Positions 10,894 to 20,409 are shown, numbered from the stretch's first letter. The stretch is 64,000 bases of DNA from CAIXSC01 sp046349915 (GCA_046349915.1 JAXMBL010000004.1:1240001-1304000), one strand, 5' to 3'. Numbers and translations: made by a program. The notes: a model not told the origin generated them from the sequence alone.

Positions 10894-12186
10894 ATGCGCA
10901 AAGTACTTGGGAGCGGCGTCTGGTTTGCCGTAGTGATGTTGCTAGGGGCTGGCTCCGCTTGGTCGGCGGACTTCCCCGCGTTCGACAAGCTGCCGGTGCG
11001 AGCCGACCTGCCAGACCCGCTCGTCTTGCTCGATGGTTCGCGAGTGACGTCGGCCGAGCAGTGGCGAACCAAACGACGGCCTGAGTTGCAAGAACTTTTC
11101 CAACATTACATGTACGGTCGACTTCCGGCTCAACCGAAGAGTTGGACGTTGGATGGCCCGTCATTCGAGGACCCTCGTTATTTGGATGGCAAGGCCACTC
11201 TGCGTGAAGTCACGATCGCCTTCCACGGTCCCGATCTGGCTCAGCGCCTGCGAGTGTTAGTCGTGTGTCCGAACGTAACGGGACCAGTGCCGACATTCAT
11301 CGCCATGAATTTCTGCGGCAATCATACGGTGGTGGCTGACCCGCGAGTTCAGATCCCGACGTCTTGGGTCTACCCTTCGTGCGCGGGCGTCGAGAACCAT
11401 CGGTCGACCGAAAAGGGACGAGGTAGTCAAGCGGATGTTTGGAATGTGGACCTGATCGTCAGTCGAGGCTACGCACTCGCGACGTTCTATAGCGGAGACA
11501 TTGATCCCGATACTCCTGATTTCTCGGATGGAATCCAGCCCGCGTTTTATCGAGAAGGACAGAAGACGGCGGCGCCCGATGATCCAGGTGCGATTGCGGC
11601 TTGGGCCTGGGGCTACCATCGCGTCGTCGATTATGTCTTGGCGTCGAAGGAGGTGCTTGCCGATCCCAAGCGTCTGATTGCCGTGGGGCACTCGCGGAAT
11701 GGCAAGACTTCGTTATTGGCCGCGGCGATGGACGAGCGGATTGCGCTGGCGATTCCGCATCAGGCAGGTTGCGGGGGAACAGCCCCAAGCCGCGGCAAGA
11801 TCGGCGAATCGGTGAAGCAGATCAACGATCGGTTTCCACACTGGTTCTGTGACGAGTTTACGAAGTTCAACGATGAACCAGCTCGTCTGCCGTTCGACCA
11901 GCATTGCCTCGTGGCGCTTTGCGCCCCGCGACCGGTGCTCTTTTCGAATGCCGTGGAGGACACTTGGGCCAATCCCGATGGACAGTTCGAAGTCCTCAAG
12001 GCGGCCGAACCTGTCTACAAACTGCTCGGCGCTGGCGGACTCGAAGCTAGTAAGCGGCCCGAGCCCAACAATTTGATCGCCAGCCGACTCGGATACTTCT
12101 TCCGGCCCGGCAAACATTCGATGAATCGTCAAGACTGGGGAGCGTTCCTCGACTTCGCCGACGCCCAACTAGGGGCTGGCAAATAG
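10894..12186 (+). CDS. CE15-type glucuronoyl esterase / acetylxylan esterase-like hydrolase
   Basis: 430 residues. Start at 10894 is preferred over 10843 because GAGGAG lies 8-9 bases upstream and a signal peptide follows immediately (MRKVLGSGVWFAVVMLLG, cleavage near WSA). An alpha/beta-hydrolase fold is indicated by the nucleophile elbow GHSRNG (Ser267), the following PHQAGCGG segment, and a late His408 in KHSMNRQDW. These match the bacterial carbohydrate esterase family 15, which cleaves ester bonds between lignin alcohols and glucuronoyl side chains of xylan. The residue where some family members have the acid is Gln290, so the acid may instead come from the VEDTWANP loop. Predicted exported enzyme of plant- or algal-polysaccharide breakdown. 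Confidence 0.8.
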   Translation: MRKVLGSGVWFAVVMLLGAGSAWSADFPAFDKLPVRADLPDPLVLLDGSRVTSAEQWRTKRRPELQELFQHYMYGRLPAQPKSWTLDGPSFEDPRYLDGKATLREVTIAFHGPDLAQRLRVLVVCPNVTGPVPTFIAMNFCGNHTVVADPRVQIPTSWVYPSCAGVENHRSTEKGRGSQADVWNVDLIVSRGYALATFYSGDIDPDTPDFSDGIQPAFYREGQKTAAPDDPGAIAAWAWGYHRVVDYVLASKEVLADPKRLIAVGHSRNGKTSLLAAAMDERIALAIPHQAGCGGTAPSRGKIGESVKQINDRFPHWFCDEFTKFNDEPARLPFDQHCLVALCAPRPVLFSNAVEDTWANPDGQFEVLKAAEPVYKLLGAGGLEASKRPEPNNLIASRLGYFFRPGKHSMNRQDWGAFLDFADAQLGAGK

Positions 12187-12272
12187 GCGAGTAGATTGTG
12201 GCAACCAGGCATGTGCGACACCATGCCTCGAGATTCGACATCAGCGAAAAAGAAAGAGAGAAAGCGAACACG

Positions 12273-13397
12273 ATGAGTGCCAAGCAAGTGCGTTGGGGTG
12301 TGATGGGGGCGGCAGGTATCGCTCGCAAGAATTGGCAAGCCATCAAGTACTCTGGGAATGGACAACTCGCGGCGGTCGCCAGTCGCAGCCGAGAGCGCGC
12401 CGAGCAGTTCATTACGGACTGCCAAAGTTATGTTCCGTTCGCATCGCGACCCGAAGCGTGCGGCAGCTACGAGGAACTGCTCGCCCGCCGCGATATCGAC
12501 GCGGTCTACATTCCGCTCCCTACTGGGATGCGGAAGGAATGGGTGATACGAGCCGCGGACGCGGGCAAGCATGTGCTGGCCGAAAAGCCTGTCGGTTGCG
12601 ATGCAGCCGAGGTCGAAGAGATGCTGGCTGCTTGCCAACGCAATAACGTCCAGTTCATGGACGGCGTGATGTTCATGCACAGCGCCCGACTCGACAAGCT
12701 TCGCGAAACACTTGACGATGGCCAGAGCGTGGGGCGAGTGCGGCGCATCACCAGTCAGTTCAGCTTCGCGGGGCCCGAGGAATTCCATCAGAGCAACATT
12801 CGAGCGCACAGTGTGCTCGAACCACTGGGCTGCCTCGGCGACCTGGGGTGGTACAACATCCGCTTCACGTTGTGGGCCATGAAGTACTTAATGCCCGAAC
12901 GTGTGACGGGGCGTTTGCTCGTGGCAAGCGGCCGCAACGATAGTCCCGATGCTGTCCCGATGGATTTCTCGGCCGAGTTGTTTTTTCCGGGCGATGTGTC
13001 CGCCAGCTACTATTGCTCGTTTCTCACCGAGAATCAGCAGTGGGCGAATATCAGCGGCTCGAAGGGATATGTGCACCTGCGCGACTTCGTGCTGCCGTTC
13101 TACGGCGGACAATCGTCGTTCGATGTCACTAACGCAGTGCTGATCGCTCGCAGCAGCGACACGAACATGATCGATCGCACTCGCAAGGTTTCGGCCAACG
13201 AGTTTAGCAACAGCTACGACGACTCGCAGGAAACTCGGCTGTTCCGCCGCTTTGGCGAACTCGTCCTGTCAGGCAAGATCGACGCGACTTGGGGCGAGAT
13301 TGCCTTGCGCACGCAATTGGTGCTCGACGCCTGTTTGACGTCCGCTCGTCAGGGTGGGCGAGAAGTTGCTTTGGCGCCGCGACCGGCACTCACTTGA
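12273..13397 (+). CDS. Gfo/Idh/MocA family oxidoreductase (cytoplasmic)
   Basis: 374 residues, NAD(P)-dependent sugar-type dehydrogenase. The Rossmann start reads VMGAAGIARKNW and the family motif is AEKPVG, with Lys105 as the expected catalytic/binding lysine. The C-terminal half has the mixed beta-sheet pattern of the family. No signal peptide, unlike the second Gfo/Idh gene nearby. The start at 12273 follows a purine-rich AGAGAGAAAG stretch and gives a normal N-terminus. The substrate cannot be deduced. The 3' end overlaps the convergent thioredoxin gene by 8 bases. Confidence 0.93.
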   Translation: MSAKQVRWGVMGAAGIARKNWQAIKYSGNGQLAAVASRSRERAEQFITDCQSYVPFASRPEACGSYEELLARRDIDAVYIPLPTGMRKEWVIRAADAGKHVLAEKPVGCDAAEVEEMLAACQRNNVQFMDGVMFMHSARLDKLRETLDDGQSVGRVRRITSQFSFAGPEEFHQSNIRAHSVLEPLGCLGDLGWYNIRFTLWAMKYLMPERVTGRLLVASGRNDSPDAVPMDFSAELFFPGDVSASYYCSFLTENQQWANISGSKGYVHLRDFVLPFYGGQSSFDVTNAVLIARSSDTNMIDRTRKVSANEFSNSYDDSQETRLFRRFGELVLSGKIDATWGEIALRTQLVLDACLTSARQGGREVALAPRPALT

Positions 13398-13992
13398 GCA
13401 ACGACGCCACCAACGACTCGACGGCCTTCTCGTCGCCTTGGCGATACCCTACCCACATGCCGCGGATCGTGCCCGTGCGATCCGCGACCAGGGTGGTGGG
13501 GTAGCCGAAGCCGTCGAGTTTAAGCGAGATGGCCAAGGGGCCGCGTGTCATGGCCTCGGGGTCGCAATACACCGGAAACTCGTACTTCTCCGCGGTGAGG
13601 AACTGACGAGTTTCCGGTCCGACTTGGGCCGGCGAGTCTTCGCCCGAGGCCGAACAAGAGACCGAGACGAACGCGAATCGTGCGTTCTCGCGGAACTTGC
13701 GTTGCAACTCGACAACGTGCGGCAGCTCTTCTCGACATGGCGGACACCACGTGCCCCAGAAGTTGATCAGGACGACTTTGTCCTGCAACGCTTCGCTAGT
13801 AAGCGGTTGATCGGTGTTGGCGCACGGCGCGAGCTGGATTTTGGAAAGCGGCTTGCCGACCGCCGGATGGTCGCCCCCATGGCGTCCGCTCTCCAGTAAG
13901 GACTCGCGCAGCAACAGCACGCCCGCGACCACGGCAAACAGCCCCAGCAGCGGCAACCAGCGATTTCGACGCGGAGGAAGATCGTCGTCCAT
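13390..13992 (-). CDS. TlpA/ResA-like membrane-anchored thioredoxin
   Basis: 200 residues. One N-terminal membrane helix (about 12-28), then a thioredoxin fold with the active site WCPPC (Cys83, Cys86) and a cis-proline region GYPTTL. The family reduces or resolves disulfides outside the cytoplasm, often for cytochrome c apoproteins. The window's ccm operon lacks an adjacent ccmG, so this protein is a candidate supplier of reductant, though it is 30 kb away. The coding-strand leader just upstream of the ATG is pyrimidine-rich and shows no Shine-Dalgarno sequence, which is unusual here. Convergent overlap of 8 bases with the Gfo/Idh gene. Confidence 0.9.
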   Translation of the reverse strand: MDDDLPPRRNRWLPLLGLFAVVAGVLLLRESLLESGRHGGDHPAVGKPLSKIQLAPCANTDQPLTSEALQDKVVLINFWGTWCPPCREELPHVVELQRKFRENARFAFVSVSCSASGEDSPAQVGPETRQFLTAEKYEFPVYCDPEAMTRGPLAISLKLDGFGYPTTLVADRTGTIRGMWVGYRQGDEKAVESLVASLLK

Positions 13993-13993
13993 A

Positions 13994-14060
13994 AAGGAGA
14001 AAGGAAGAAGGGAGAAGGAAAAAGGGAGAAGGAAGAAGGAAAAAACAGGAAAAAAAGAAA
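13994..14060. repeat. Purine-rich low-complexity tract
   Basis: About 65 bases made almost only of A and G on the plus strand (recurring GGAGAAGG and GGAAGAAGG), placed directly upstream of the thioredoxin gene, where the mRNA reads as a polypyrimidine tract. Could form an unusual helix; no gene is supported in it. Confidence 0.85.
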
Positions 14061-14101
14061 GCAGGGGAGCGCAGCCCGGCTTCGGGCCACACTCTTATTC
14101 C

Positions 14102-14161
14102 CCTAAAGCCTAAAGCCTAAAGCCTAAAGCCTAAAGCCTAAAGCCTAAAGCCTAAAGCCTA
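14102..14161. repeat. CCTAAAG tandem heptamer, about 8.5 copies
   Basis: A perfect array of CCTAAAG ending two bases from the stop codon of the Tat-exported oxidoreductase. It is a third heptamer-type simple repeat in the window and, like GGTCATT, abuts a gene's 3' end. Confidence 0.95.
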
Positions 14162-14162
14162 G

Positions 14163-15545
14163 TTACGTCGTCGCTACGTTGATCTCCCAGCCTTTGCGGT
14201 AGCTTCGCTTCAGGAATTGGTTCGCCTCGGGCGCATTGGGGCAAGTCAACTTGACGGGGTCCCATTCAATCTTCTTACCCAAGCGGTAGGCGACGTTTCC
14301 CAGATGATTGGCTTCGGTCAAAGCGCCTGAGTACTCGAAGTTGCAGGTCGTCGGAGCGCCCGTCTTGCAGGCGTGAAGCCATTCGGCGTGATGGCCCAGC
14401 GAGGGGGGGATGAAAGGTTCGGGACGCTTAAAGTCCTTGAAGTCGGCCTCGGGTAGCAGCACATGCTTGCCGTAGTCGGCCAGCAGCATGCCTTTGTCGC
14501 CGATGAACAAGACGCCACTGTCCCATTGCGGAATCTTCTTCTCGGTCCAAATCGCGGGTTTGTTCACGCCCTGGTACCAGGTGAGTCGCACGGGAGGGAG
14601 TTCTCCGCGCGCACCATACTCGTAGGTCGCCTGCATTGACGCGGGTGCCAATTCGGGATGAGGCGGTGGACCGGCCGCTTCAATGGTTCGCGGCGCATCC
14701 AATTTGAGCGCCCAGAAGGGAAGGTCGTTCCAGTGGCTGCCTAGGTCGGACATCGTGCCGCTGCCAAAATCCCACCAGCGATACCATTTGGGACCAGGGA
14801 AGTAGATGGGGTGGAATGGACGCTCAGGGGCGGGGCCGAGCCATAGGTCCCAGTCCAGACCCGCGGGAATGGGCGCCGAGTCCGTGGGGCGGTTCTGGAC
14901 CGACACAATGTCGCGGTACTTTTCGGCGTCGGCCGGCGACTGTAATCCCCATGCTCGCGAAACCCATACATGCGCCTCGCGTACAGGGCCGATGGCGTTG
15001 GTCTGGATCAGTTCGACGACTCGGCGGTAATTGTCGCCCGCGTGAATCTGAATGCCCATCTGCGTCGCGACCTGGGCCTCGGCCGCCGCTTTGCGGATCA
15101 CTCGAGCTTCCCATACGTTGTGGGTCAACGGCTTCTCACAGTACACATGCTTCTTTAGTTGGAGAGCGGCGAGCGTCGGATAGACGTGCGTGTGTTCGCA
15201 AGTGCTGACAACCACCGCGTCAAATTCCTTCGCGTGATCGAACATGCGGCGAAAGTCCTGGAACTTTCGAGCCTGCGGGTGGTTCATTCCAGCTCGATCG
15301 ACATTCGGCTGATAAACATCACACAGTGCGACGATGTTCTCGCCAGCGCACGAGCCCAAGTTGCCGCCGCCGCGACCACCCGTTCCCACGACGGCGATAT
15401 TCAACTTCTCGTTCAAGTTGAGTCCCCGCACAATCGCGGGAACTCCGAGAATCGCCGCGCCAGCCGTGGCTGTACGCAAGAATTGACGACGAGTGGTGGA
15501 CAGGCCTTGCGGCCGACGACGCGGGGTTTGTGGGTGAGTATTCAT
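14163..15545 (-). CDS. Tat-exported Gfo/Idh/MocA family oxidoreductase
   Basis: 460 residues from the ATG at 15545 (an ATG at 15557 adds four). A twin-arginine signal is clear: TTRRQFLRTATAG (residues 17-29) and a hydrophobic segment to about 42. The Rossmann motif is VVGTGGRGGG and the family motif is CEKPLTH. The C-terminal part carries the Gly/Trp-rich pattern (WYRWWDFGSG) common in planctomycetal members. Tat export implies that the NAD(P) cofactor is bound before secretion. Divergent from the DUF6807 gene with only about 70 bases between them, so they may share control and a carbohydrate substrate. Confidence 0.93.
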   Translation of the reverse strand: MNTHPQTPRRRPQGLSTTRRQFLRTATAGAAILGVPAIVRGLNLNEKLNIAVVGTGGRGGGNLGSCAGENIVALCDVYQPNVDRAGMNHPQARKFQDFRRMFDHAKEFDAVVVSTCEHTHVYPTLAALQLKKHVYCEKPLTHNVWEARVIRKAAAEAQVATQMGIQIHAGDNYRRVVELIQTNAIGPVREAHVWVSRAWGLQSPADAEKYRDIVSVQNRPTDSAPIPAGLDWDLWLGPAPERPFHPIYFPGPKWYRWWDFGSGTMSDLGSHWNDLPFWALKLDAPRTIEAAGPPPHPELAPASMQATYEYGARGELPPVRLTWYQGVNKPAIWTEKKIPQWDSGVLFIGDKGMLLADYGKHVLLPEADFKDFKRPEPFIPPSLGHHAEWLHACKTGAPTTCNFEYSGALTEANHLGNVAYRLGKKIEWDPVKLTCPNAPEANQFLKRSYRKGWEINVATT

Positions 15546-15615
15546 ACGGCGTATCATAACGTCAGAAAAATCACCCGCGAAACACCACTCACCTTGTCAC
15601 CACTTGTACGCTCTC

Positions 15616-16587
15616 ATGAAATACCACATCTCCCGCGTCTTCAGGCAATCTGTCGCACTCGGCATGTTGGCCGTGGTTGCGGTCTGGGGCGAACTCGCGA
15701 CTGGGGCGGACGACGCATTGCCTCAAGCCAAGCCCGTCCCCCTGATGCAAGTGACGCCGCAGGCAGGCGGACAAGCGGCCGTGCAGCGCACGGGCGATGA
15801 GATCTGTCGCTATCACTTCGGCCCCGAATTGAGGCGACCCTTCTTGTTTCCGCTGGTGGGACCGAGTGGTCGGTCGGTCACTCGCATGGCGCACCCGCGC
15901 GATCCCAACGGACACAGTCACCACAATTCGGTGTGGATCTCGCATCATTCGCTGAACAGCGTCAACTTCTGGGCTGACAATGGCGATGGGCGAATCGTTC
16001 ATCGGCTGATCGAGAAGTACGAAGACGCCGACGACGAAGCAACCATCGTCGCTCGTAATGATTGGGTGGATCGCGACGGGCGCAAGATCTTGCGCGAGCG
16101 GCGAGAAATGCGGTTTATTCCCGCGGAGGAAGGCCAGTGGTGGCTATGGCTCGACCTGACGCTGACCGTCGACGCGGATCCCGCCACGTTTGACAAGACT
16201 CCCTTCGGACTCGTTGGCGTGCGCATGGCGAAGACAATTGGTGTTCATGACGGCGGCGGTCGCATTCGTAATTCGGAGGCAAAGTTGAACGAACCCGAGG
16301 TGCACTGGCAACGAGCTCGATGGGTTGATTACGCAGGCCCAATCACTCGCGAGGCGGTCGAGGGAGTCACGTTGATGGATCATCCCGGCAACCCCAATCA
16401 TCCCACCTACTTTCATGTGCGCAACGACGGCTGGATGGGGGCGTCGCTGAGCTACGAAGGGCCAGTGACGGTTACGAAGGACCAGCCGCTGCGGCTGCGA
16501 TACGCTCTTTGGATTCACCGCAACGCTTCCAACGTCGCGACGCTCGATCAACGATTTCGCGAGTATGTCGAACGCGCGGGCCCCTAG
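15616..16587 (+). CDS. DUF6807 (PmoA-like) exported protein
   Basis: 323 residues. Begins with an export signal (hydrophobic MLAVVAVWG, cleavage near TGA). The diagnostic His-rich run HPRDPNGHSHHNSVWISHH and the later MDHPGNPNHP are the hallmark of the family first annotated as methane oxygenase PmoA and now DUF6807; it has no relation to methane oxidation. In planctomycetes it commonly sits beside Gfo/Idh/MocA genes, as here. Start at 15616 is the first ATG; a TTG at 15604 is in frame. Predicted periplasmic; biochemical role unknown. Confidence 0.85.
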   Translation: MKYHISRVFRQSVALGMLAVVAVWGELATGADDALPQAKPVPLMQVTPQAGGQAAVQRTGDEICRYHFGPELRRPFLFPLVGPSGRSVTRMAHPRDPNGHSHHNSVWISHHSLNSVNFWADNGDGRIVHRLIEKYEDADDEATIVARNDWVDRDGRKILRERREMRFIPAEEGQWWLWLDLTLTVDADPATFDKTPFGLVGVRMAKTIGVHDGGGRIRNSEAKLNEPEVHWQRARWVDYAGPITREAVEGVTLMDHPGNPNHPTYFHVRNDGWMGASLSYEGPVTVTKDQPLRLRYALWIHRNASNVATLDQRFREYVERAGP

Positions 16588-16594
16588 TCCTAAT

Positions 16595-16653
16595 GTACGA
16601 CGGACTTCCAGTCCGTCGCGAGTCCTAATGTACGACGGACTTCTAGTCCGTCG
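16595..16653. repeat. Two copies of the 24-bp CGACGGACT palindrome
   Basis: Copies at 16595-16618 and 16630-16653 (core GACGGACT-tc-AGTCCGTC) with a 35-base period, located between the DUF6807 gene and the convergent yggU gene. They could form back-to-back hairpins and serve as a bidirectional terminator. Confidence 0.95.
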
Positions 16654-16710
16654 CCGCGGCTGATCTGAACATACTGCCAAGCGCATTCCGTCTATCCGCA
16701 AGCCATCCGC

Positions 16711-17022
16711 TCAACGCTTGGCGGCTTCCTCAACGACCGCGCTAATCCGAGTCGCCAGATCATCGAGAGCGACTCCGGTGACCAGGAATCGCTTTTCGGA
16801 AGACGTTTCGCCGACGAGCAATTCGATTTGCGACTTGCGCAGGTCGAGTGCGCGACAGAGAACTTCGATGATGGCTTTGTTGGCCTTCCCCTTCTCGGCG
16901 ACCTGAGTCACCGCGACCTTGAGAGCTCCATTCTGTTCGCCGCGAATCGCATTCGCGCGAGCGCCGGGTTGCGCTTTGACGGGAAGCGATACTCCGCTGG
17001 CGTGTGGTTGCAGGTCGATCAT
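16711..17022 (-). CDS. yggU: DUF167 / YggU family protein
   Basis: 103 residues. Contains the family core VKAQPGARANAI and the KGKANKAIIEVL segment. YggU proteins are small alpha/beta proteins of unknown biochemical role. The ATG at 17022 overlaps the TGA of yggS (ATGA), so the two are translationally coupled; the same yggS-yggU order is common in bacteria. An upstream in-frame extension runs into yggS and is rejected. Confidence 0.9.
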   Translation of the reverse strand: MIDLQPHASGVSLPVKAQPGARANAIRGEQNGALKVAVTQVAEKGKANKAIIEVLCRALDLRKSQIELLVGETSSEKRFLVTGVALDDLATRISAVVEEAAKR

Positions 17023-17726
17023 GGTTCGAGTCCTTCGAAGAGCGCCGAACCGACTCGAACCCAAGTCGCTCCCTCCTCGATGCCGATCTCAAAGTCGCCG
17101 CTCATTCCCAGCGACAATTCGTCCCAAGACAATTCCGCCGGAGAGATTCGCCGCAACTGATCGCGTAACTCTCTCACCGCGGCGAACTCGCGCCGAGTCT
17201 TTGTTGAGTCGCTCTCGAGACCAGACATCGCCATCAAGCCGCGGACGCGGATGCCGTTCAGCTCGGCGAGTCGAGGCAGTAGTGGTTCTAATTCGCTGGG
17301 AGCGAACCCGTGTTTGGCGGCGTCCCGCGAGATATTGACTTCGAGCAGCACGTCCAAGCGACTTCCTCGTGCCATCGCCTCTTCATGGACGGCTTCGAGT
17401 AGTCGTAGGCTATCGCCCGCGTGGAGCAGCGAAACGAAAGGCAAGACCGCTCGCACTTTGTTACGCTGCCAATGACCGATCAAGTGCCAGTTTGCCTTCG
17501 CTTCAGCCAATTGTTCGGCGCGTTGACGCAATTGCTGCGGGCGACTTTCGCCAATCTCGCTCACGCCAGCCGCCAACAGCGAACGAATATCCGATTCGCT
17601 GACATACTTGGTGACCGCCACCAAGCGAGTCTCCTCGGCGCGACGGCCCGCGCGCGATGCTGCGTCGGCCATCCGTCGGCGGATGTCAGCCAGGTTGCGA
17701 GCGATGATCGCGTCGCGGGTTGTCAT
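17019..17726 (-). CDS. yggS: Pyridoxal phosphate homeostasis protein (PLPBP, YggS)
   Basis: 235 residues, a single TIM-barrel-like PLP-binding protein related to alanine racemase but without catalysis. The Schiff-base lysine is Lys40 in LVAVTKYV. Other family motifs are IGHWQRNK, LLEVNIS, RGLMAMSG and the phosphate-binding LSLGMSGDFEIGIEEGAT with VRVGSALF. It buffers free PLP and affects amino-acid metabolism. Start at 17726 leaves a 4-base gap from the preceding gene's stop. Middle gene of a three-gene minus-strand run. Confidence 0.95.
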   Translation of the reverse strand: MTTRDAIIARNLADIRRRMADAASRAGRRAEETRLVAVTKYVSESDIRSLLAAGVSEIGESRPQQLRQRAEQLAEAKANWHLIGHWQRNKVRAVLPFVSLLHAGDSLRLLEAVHEEAMARGSRLDVLLEVNISRDAAKHGFAPSELEPLLPRLAELNGIRVRGLMAMSGLESDSTKTRREFAAVRELRDQLRRISPAELSWDELSLGMSGDFEIGIEEGATWVRVGSALFEGLEP

Positions 17727-17730
17727 GAAC

Positions 17731-19368
17731 TTACGTCTCGATACGGACGATGGGGCGAGCCGTCCCATCGGCTTTGAACTCAGCCGCTAAGAAATCGCAC
17801 GCTACGTTTTGGCCCAGCACCGTACGGTTCGCGGCGGGCGCCAGGGAACGATAGAACAACAACTGGTTGCGGCCGAACTGCGTCCGATAGCCGCAAGCGA
17901 CGTCGCTTGACACCGGATGCAGCCATTCGGCGACGGTTAAGCGTCGCCAGGTGAAGGGCTGACGCTGATGTGGGCGATTGCAAGCGACGACCAGCGGCAT
18001 GTAGAGCCCTCGTCCCTGGCCGCGTATGGAACCAATCAGGGAGCTGCCGTCTGTTTCGAGCGAACCGGCTGACGCCGAGGCGCGCCACTCGGGCAATGCC
18101 AAGGGGAGCACGGTGGCGAGCGACCTGGAGTCCGCGATCCGGCCGTCATGCGAGTCCGCCGCCGGCACATAACTCACGCCTTGTTGTAACGGCAGAAACC
18201 CACGGTACTCCATCTCGCCAGGGCCTTCGCCCAAGACGGCGTCCGCCAAGAAAAAGAGCTTCTCGGGACGGTACAGCAACAACTGCCGTTGGACTCGCCA
18301 TTCGTCGGTCAGATCAATTTCGATCTCAAGGTAATCTACTTCTTCGTCCGAGAACCACACGACCTCGCGCCAAGGCCCTTGAGGTGGACAAAGCTCGCCA
18401 TTCAGCTTCACCTCGAATCGCCAGGAGCCACTCACGAACGTCTGCTTGCCCGTCGATAGTTCACAGCGACAATCCTTGCCGTGGAACGCGAGTCCTGCCT
18501 GAACGGCGTTGCCGCCCCATTCACTCCGCAAGATCGCCAAGCCGGAGGCGTCGGCATAATCCGAGATCAACGGGATCGCTTGCTTCGCCTTGGGAGATAC
18601 CTGCCGTTCGGGAAAGACCCCCGCGCACGCGGCGAACCACTGCGTTTCGGCTCGTCCCACAAACTCGACCGCGGCCGCGATGAACTCGCGACTCGGACGA
18701 ACGCCGCCGGGAGGTTCGAACAGTACTGAGCCATCGCTACGAAGTAGACGAAGCGATTGCTGCAGTAGAAGGTCGAATTGCTCGAACAAATTGTCGTTCC
18801 AGCCGGGCAGCTCCAAATCGCGCCACAACCAGGCGCAACGCAACCAACTGGCCAACAGCGCCCAGGCGTGAGGAACGACGGTGCAACGCGGCAGTCCTTC
18901 GCCATCCATCCAGGCAGGCCATGCCGCGGCCAGTTCATCCGCGATTTGACGCGACTGAACTTCGGCCTCCGGCGACTTCCGCGGCAGACTGCGCAGCAGG
19001 ATCAACGGCAACTCGACTCGCAGCCATAGCTGAGCCAGCGGCTGAACGGATGCGTTTAAGTCACGGAATTGAGGCTGAAGTTCGGCGAGCTTGGCGACAA
19101 CGGCGGCGCTCGATTCGTCGTCCAGCGGCTTCGAGTCGACTGTTGCCATGTAGGCCCAGACCAGGCAGGCGAGCGCGTCTTCGAGGGTGGCGGCTGGCGA
19201 ACCTGGGTTGAGTCGCCAGTGGTCTGCCGCCTCGGCGTACTTTGCGGGCGCGCCGCGCCGCGCGACGACCTTCGTCGGAAAAATCGACGGATCGAAGTGC
19301 TCGAGAAGAGTGGAGGGAAGTCCCCAGGGTAGGGCTGAAAGTCCAAGACGGGCGGCGGCGGAACTCAT
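17731..19368 (-). CDS. Uncharacterised protein, heparinase II/III-like architecture
   Basis: 545 residues. No signal peptide is evident from the chosen ATG at 19368. The first half (about 60-290) is rich in Trp-containing amphipathic helices, as in an alpha/alpha toroid. The second half (about 300-540) is beta-rich, with SDYADASGLAILRSEWG, VSGSWRFEVKLNG and WLHPVSSDVA-type segments. Helical toroid plus beta-sandwich is the layout of heparinase II/III and related lyases, and the DxSGxAxLR element is reminiscent of them. I see no certain catalytic Tyr/His. The assignment is a fold-level guess. The gene is the first of the run leading to yggS and yggU. Confidence 0.5.
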   Translation of the reverse strand: MSSAAARLGLSALPWGLPSTLLEHFDPSIFPTKVVARRGAPAKYAEAADHWRLNPGSPAATLEDALACLVWAYMATVDSKPLDDESSAAVVAKLAELQPQFRDLNASVQPLAQLWLRVELPLILLRSLPRKSPEAEVQSRQIADELAAAWPAWMDGEGLPRCTVVPHAWALLASWLRCAWLWRDLELPGWNDNLFEQFDLLLQQSLRLLRSDGSVLFEPPGGVRPSREFIAAAVEFVGRAETQWFAACAGVFPERQVSPKAKQAIPLISDYADASGLAILRSEWGGNAVQAGLAFHGKDCRCELSTGKQTFVSGSWRFEVKLNGELCPPQGPWREVVWFSDEEVDYLEIEIDLTDEWRVQRQLLLYRPEKLFFLADAVLGEGPGEMEYRGFLPLQQGVSYVPAADSHDGRIADSRSLATVLPLALPEWRASASAGSLETDGSSLIGSIRGQGRGLYMPLVVACNRPHQRQPFTWRRLTVAEWLHPVSSDVACGYRTQFGRNQLLFYRSLAPAANRTVLGQNVACDFLAAEFKADGTARPIVRIET

Positions 19369-19578
19369 GATGTCGTTCGCGGACAAGGCGATAGGCGTGG
19401 TGGATGGGAGAACACGTGGAGCGCGGAAACGAATGGACGATGACTCGCCGCGACTTCGGCCCGCGGCATGCATATAATAGTCCAGCGTACCGATTCCCGT
19501 GAGCGGCGACTACCTAGCTCGGAGCGTCTAGCGCCGCGATTCGAAGCCACCACCTCTGGCCCCCAGGGAGCCTTGCCC

Positions 19579-20409
19579 ATGATGCCCCAGTTCATCCGCC
19601 TGCTTCTCGCGTTGTTGCTCGCGGCTTATGCCGCCTCCATGAACCTGGGAGCGGTTCGCGCTGACGAGGCCGAGAAGACAAAGAAGGAAGAAACCCCGGC
19701 GCCGAAGCAAGATACAGCAAAGCAAGATACAGCAAAGCAAGATACAGCAAAGCAAGATGCGCCGATTCAAGACGCACCGATGCAAGATCCGCCAGGGTTC
19801 CGTCGCATCAGCAAAGAACACGCCGTCTGGATCAACACCGAACGCAAAATGGTGGTGGTGGACGGCAAGGTTTGTCTGCGGCAAGGTCCGCTAGAGATGT
19901 TTGCCTGCCCGCGGAAATCGAAGGAACACGAGTCGATTGTGGCCGTGTCGAGCGATGCGATGACCATCCATGCGGGACTTTTGGCCGTGGGAGGCAAGTC
20001 GGGCAATCCCGTACGTTTCGCGCCTGAATACAAGGCGGCGACCGGCTCGAAGGTCGACATCATGGTGCTCTGGACGGATAAGGACGGTAAGCGGCAGCAA
20101 ATGCCAGCACAAAAGTGGATTCGCCACACGCAGACCAAGAAAGAACTGGAGTACTCGTGGGTGTTCGCCGGTAGCGCGTTCTTCGTCGACGAAGAGACCA
20201 AGCAGCGACATTATCAGGCCGAGGCGGGCGATCTGGTGTGCGTCTCCAATTTCCCTACCGCCACGCTCGACTTGCCCGTCGAAAGCAGCCAGGCCAACGC
20301 TCAACTGGAGTTCGAAGCGTTCACGGAGAATATCCCGCCGGTCGGAACGCCAGTCCGGATCGCGTTCCTGGTTCGCTCGGAGTCGGCCGAGACGAAGAAG
20401 GCTGATTAA
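19579..20409 (+). CDS. YdjY-domain exported protein
   Basis: 276 residues. Start at 19579 is preceded by GGGAG and opens into a signal peptide (MMPQFIRLLLALLLAAYAA). A Lys/Glu-rich linker carries four KQDTA-type pentapeptide repeats encoded by a 15-base tandem repeat (about 19710-19770). The rest is the YdjY domain, with VDGKVCLRQGPLEMFACP, KEHESIVAV, HAGLLAVGG and SNFPTATLDLP all recognisable. The family is abundant in Planctomycetota and its biochemical role is unknown. Predicted periplasmic. Divergent from the preceding minus-strand run. Confidence 0.85.
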   Translation: MMPQFIRLLLALLLAAYAASMNLGAVRADEAEKTKKEETPAPKQDTAKQDTAKQDTAKQDAPIQDAPMQDPPGFRRISKEHAVWINTERKMVVVDGKVCLRQGPLEMFACPRKSKEHESIVAVSSDAMTIHAGLLAVGGKSGNPVRFAPEYKAATGSKVDIMVLWTDKDGKRQQMPAQKWIRHTQTKKELEYSWVFAGSAFFVDEETKQRHYQAEAGDLVCVSNFPTATLDLPVESSQANAQLEFEAFTENIPPVGTPVRIAFLVRSESAETKKAD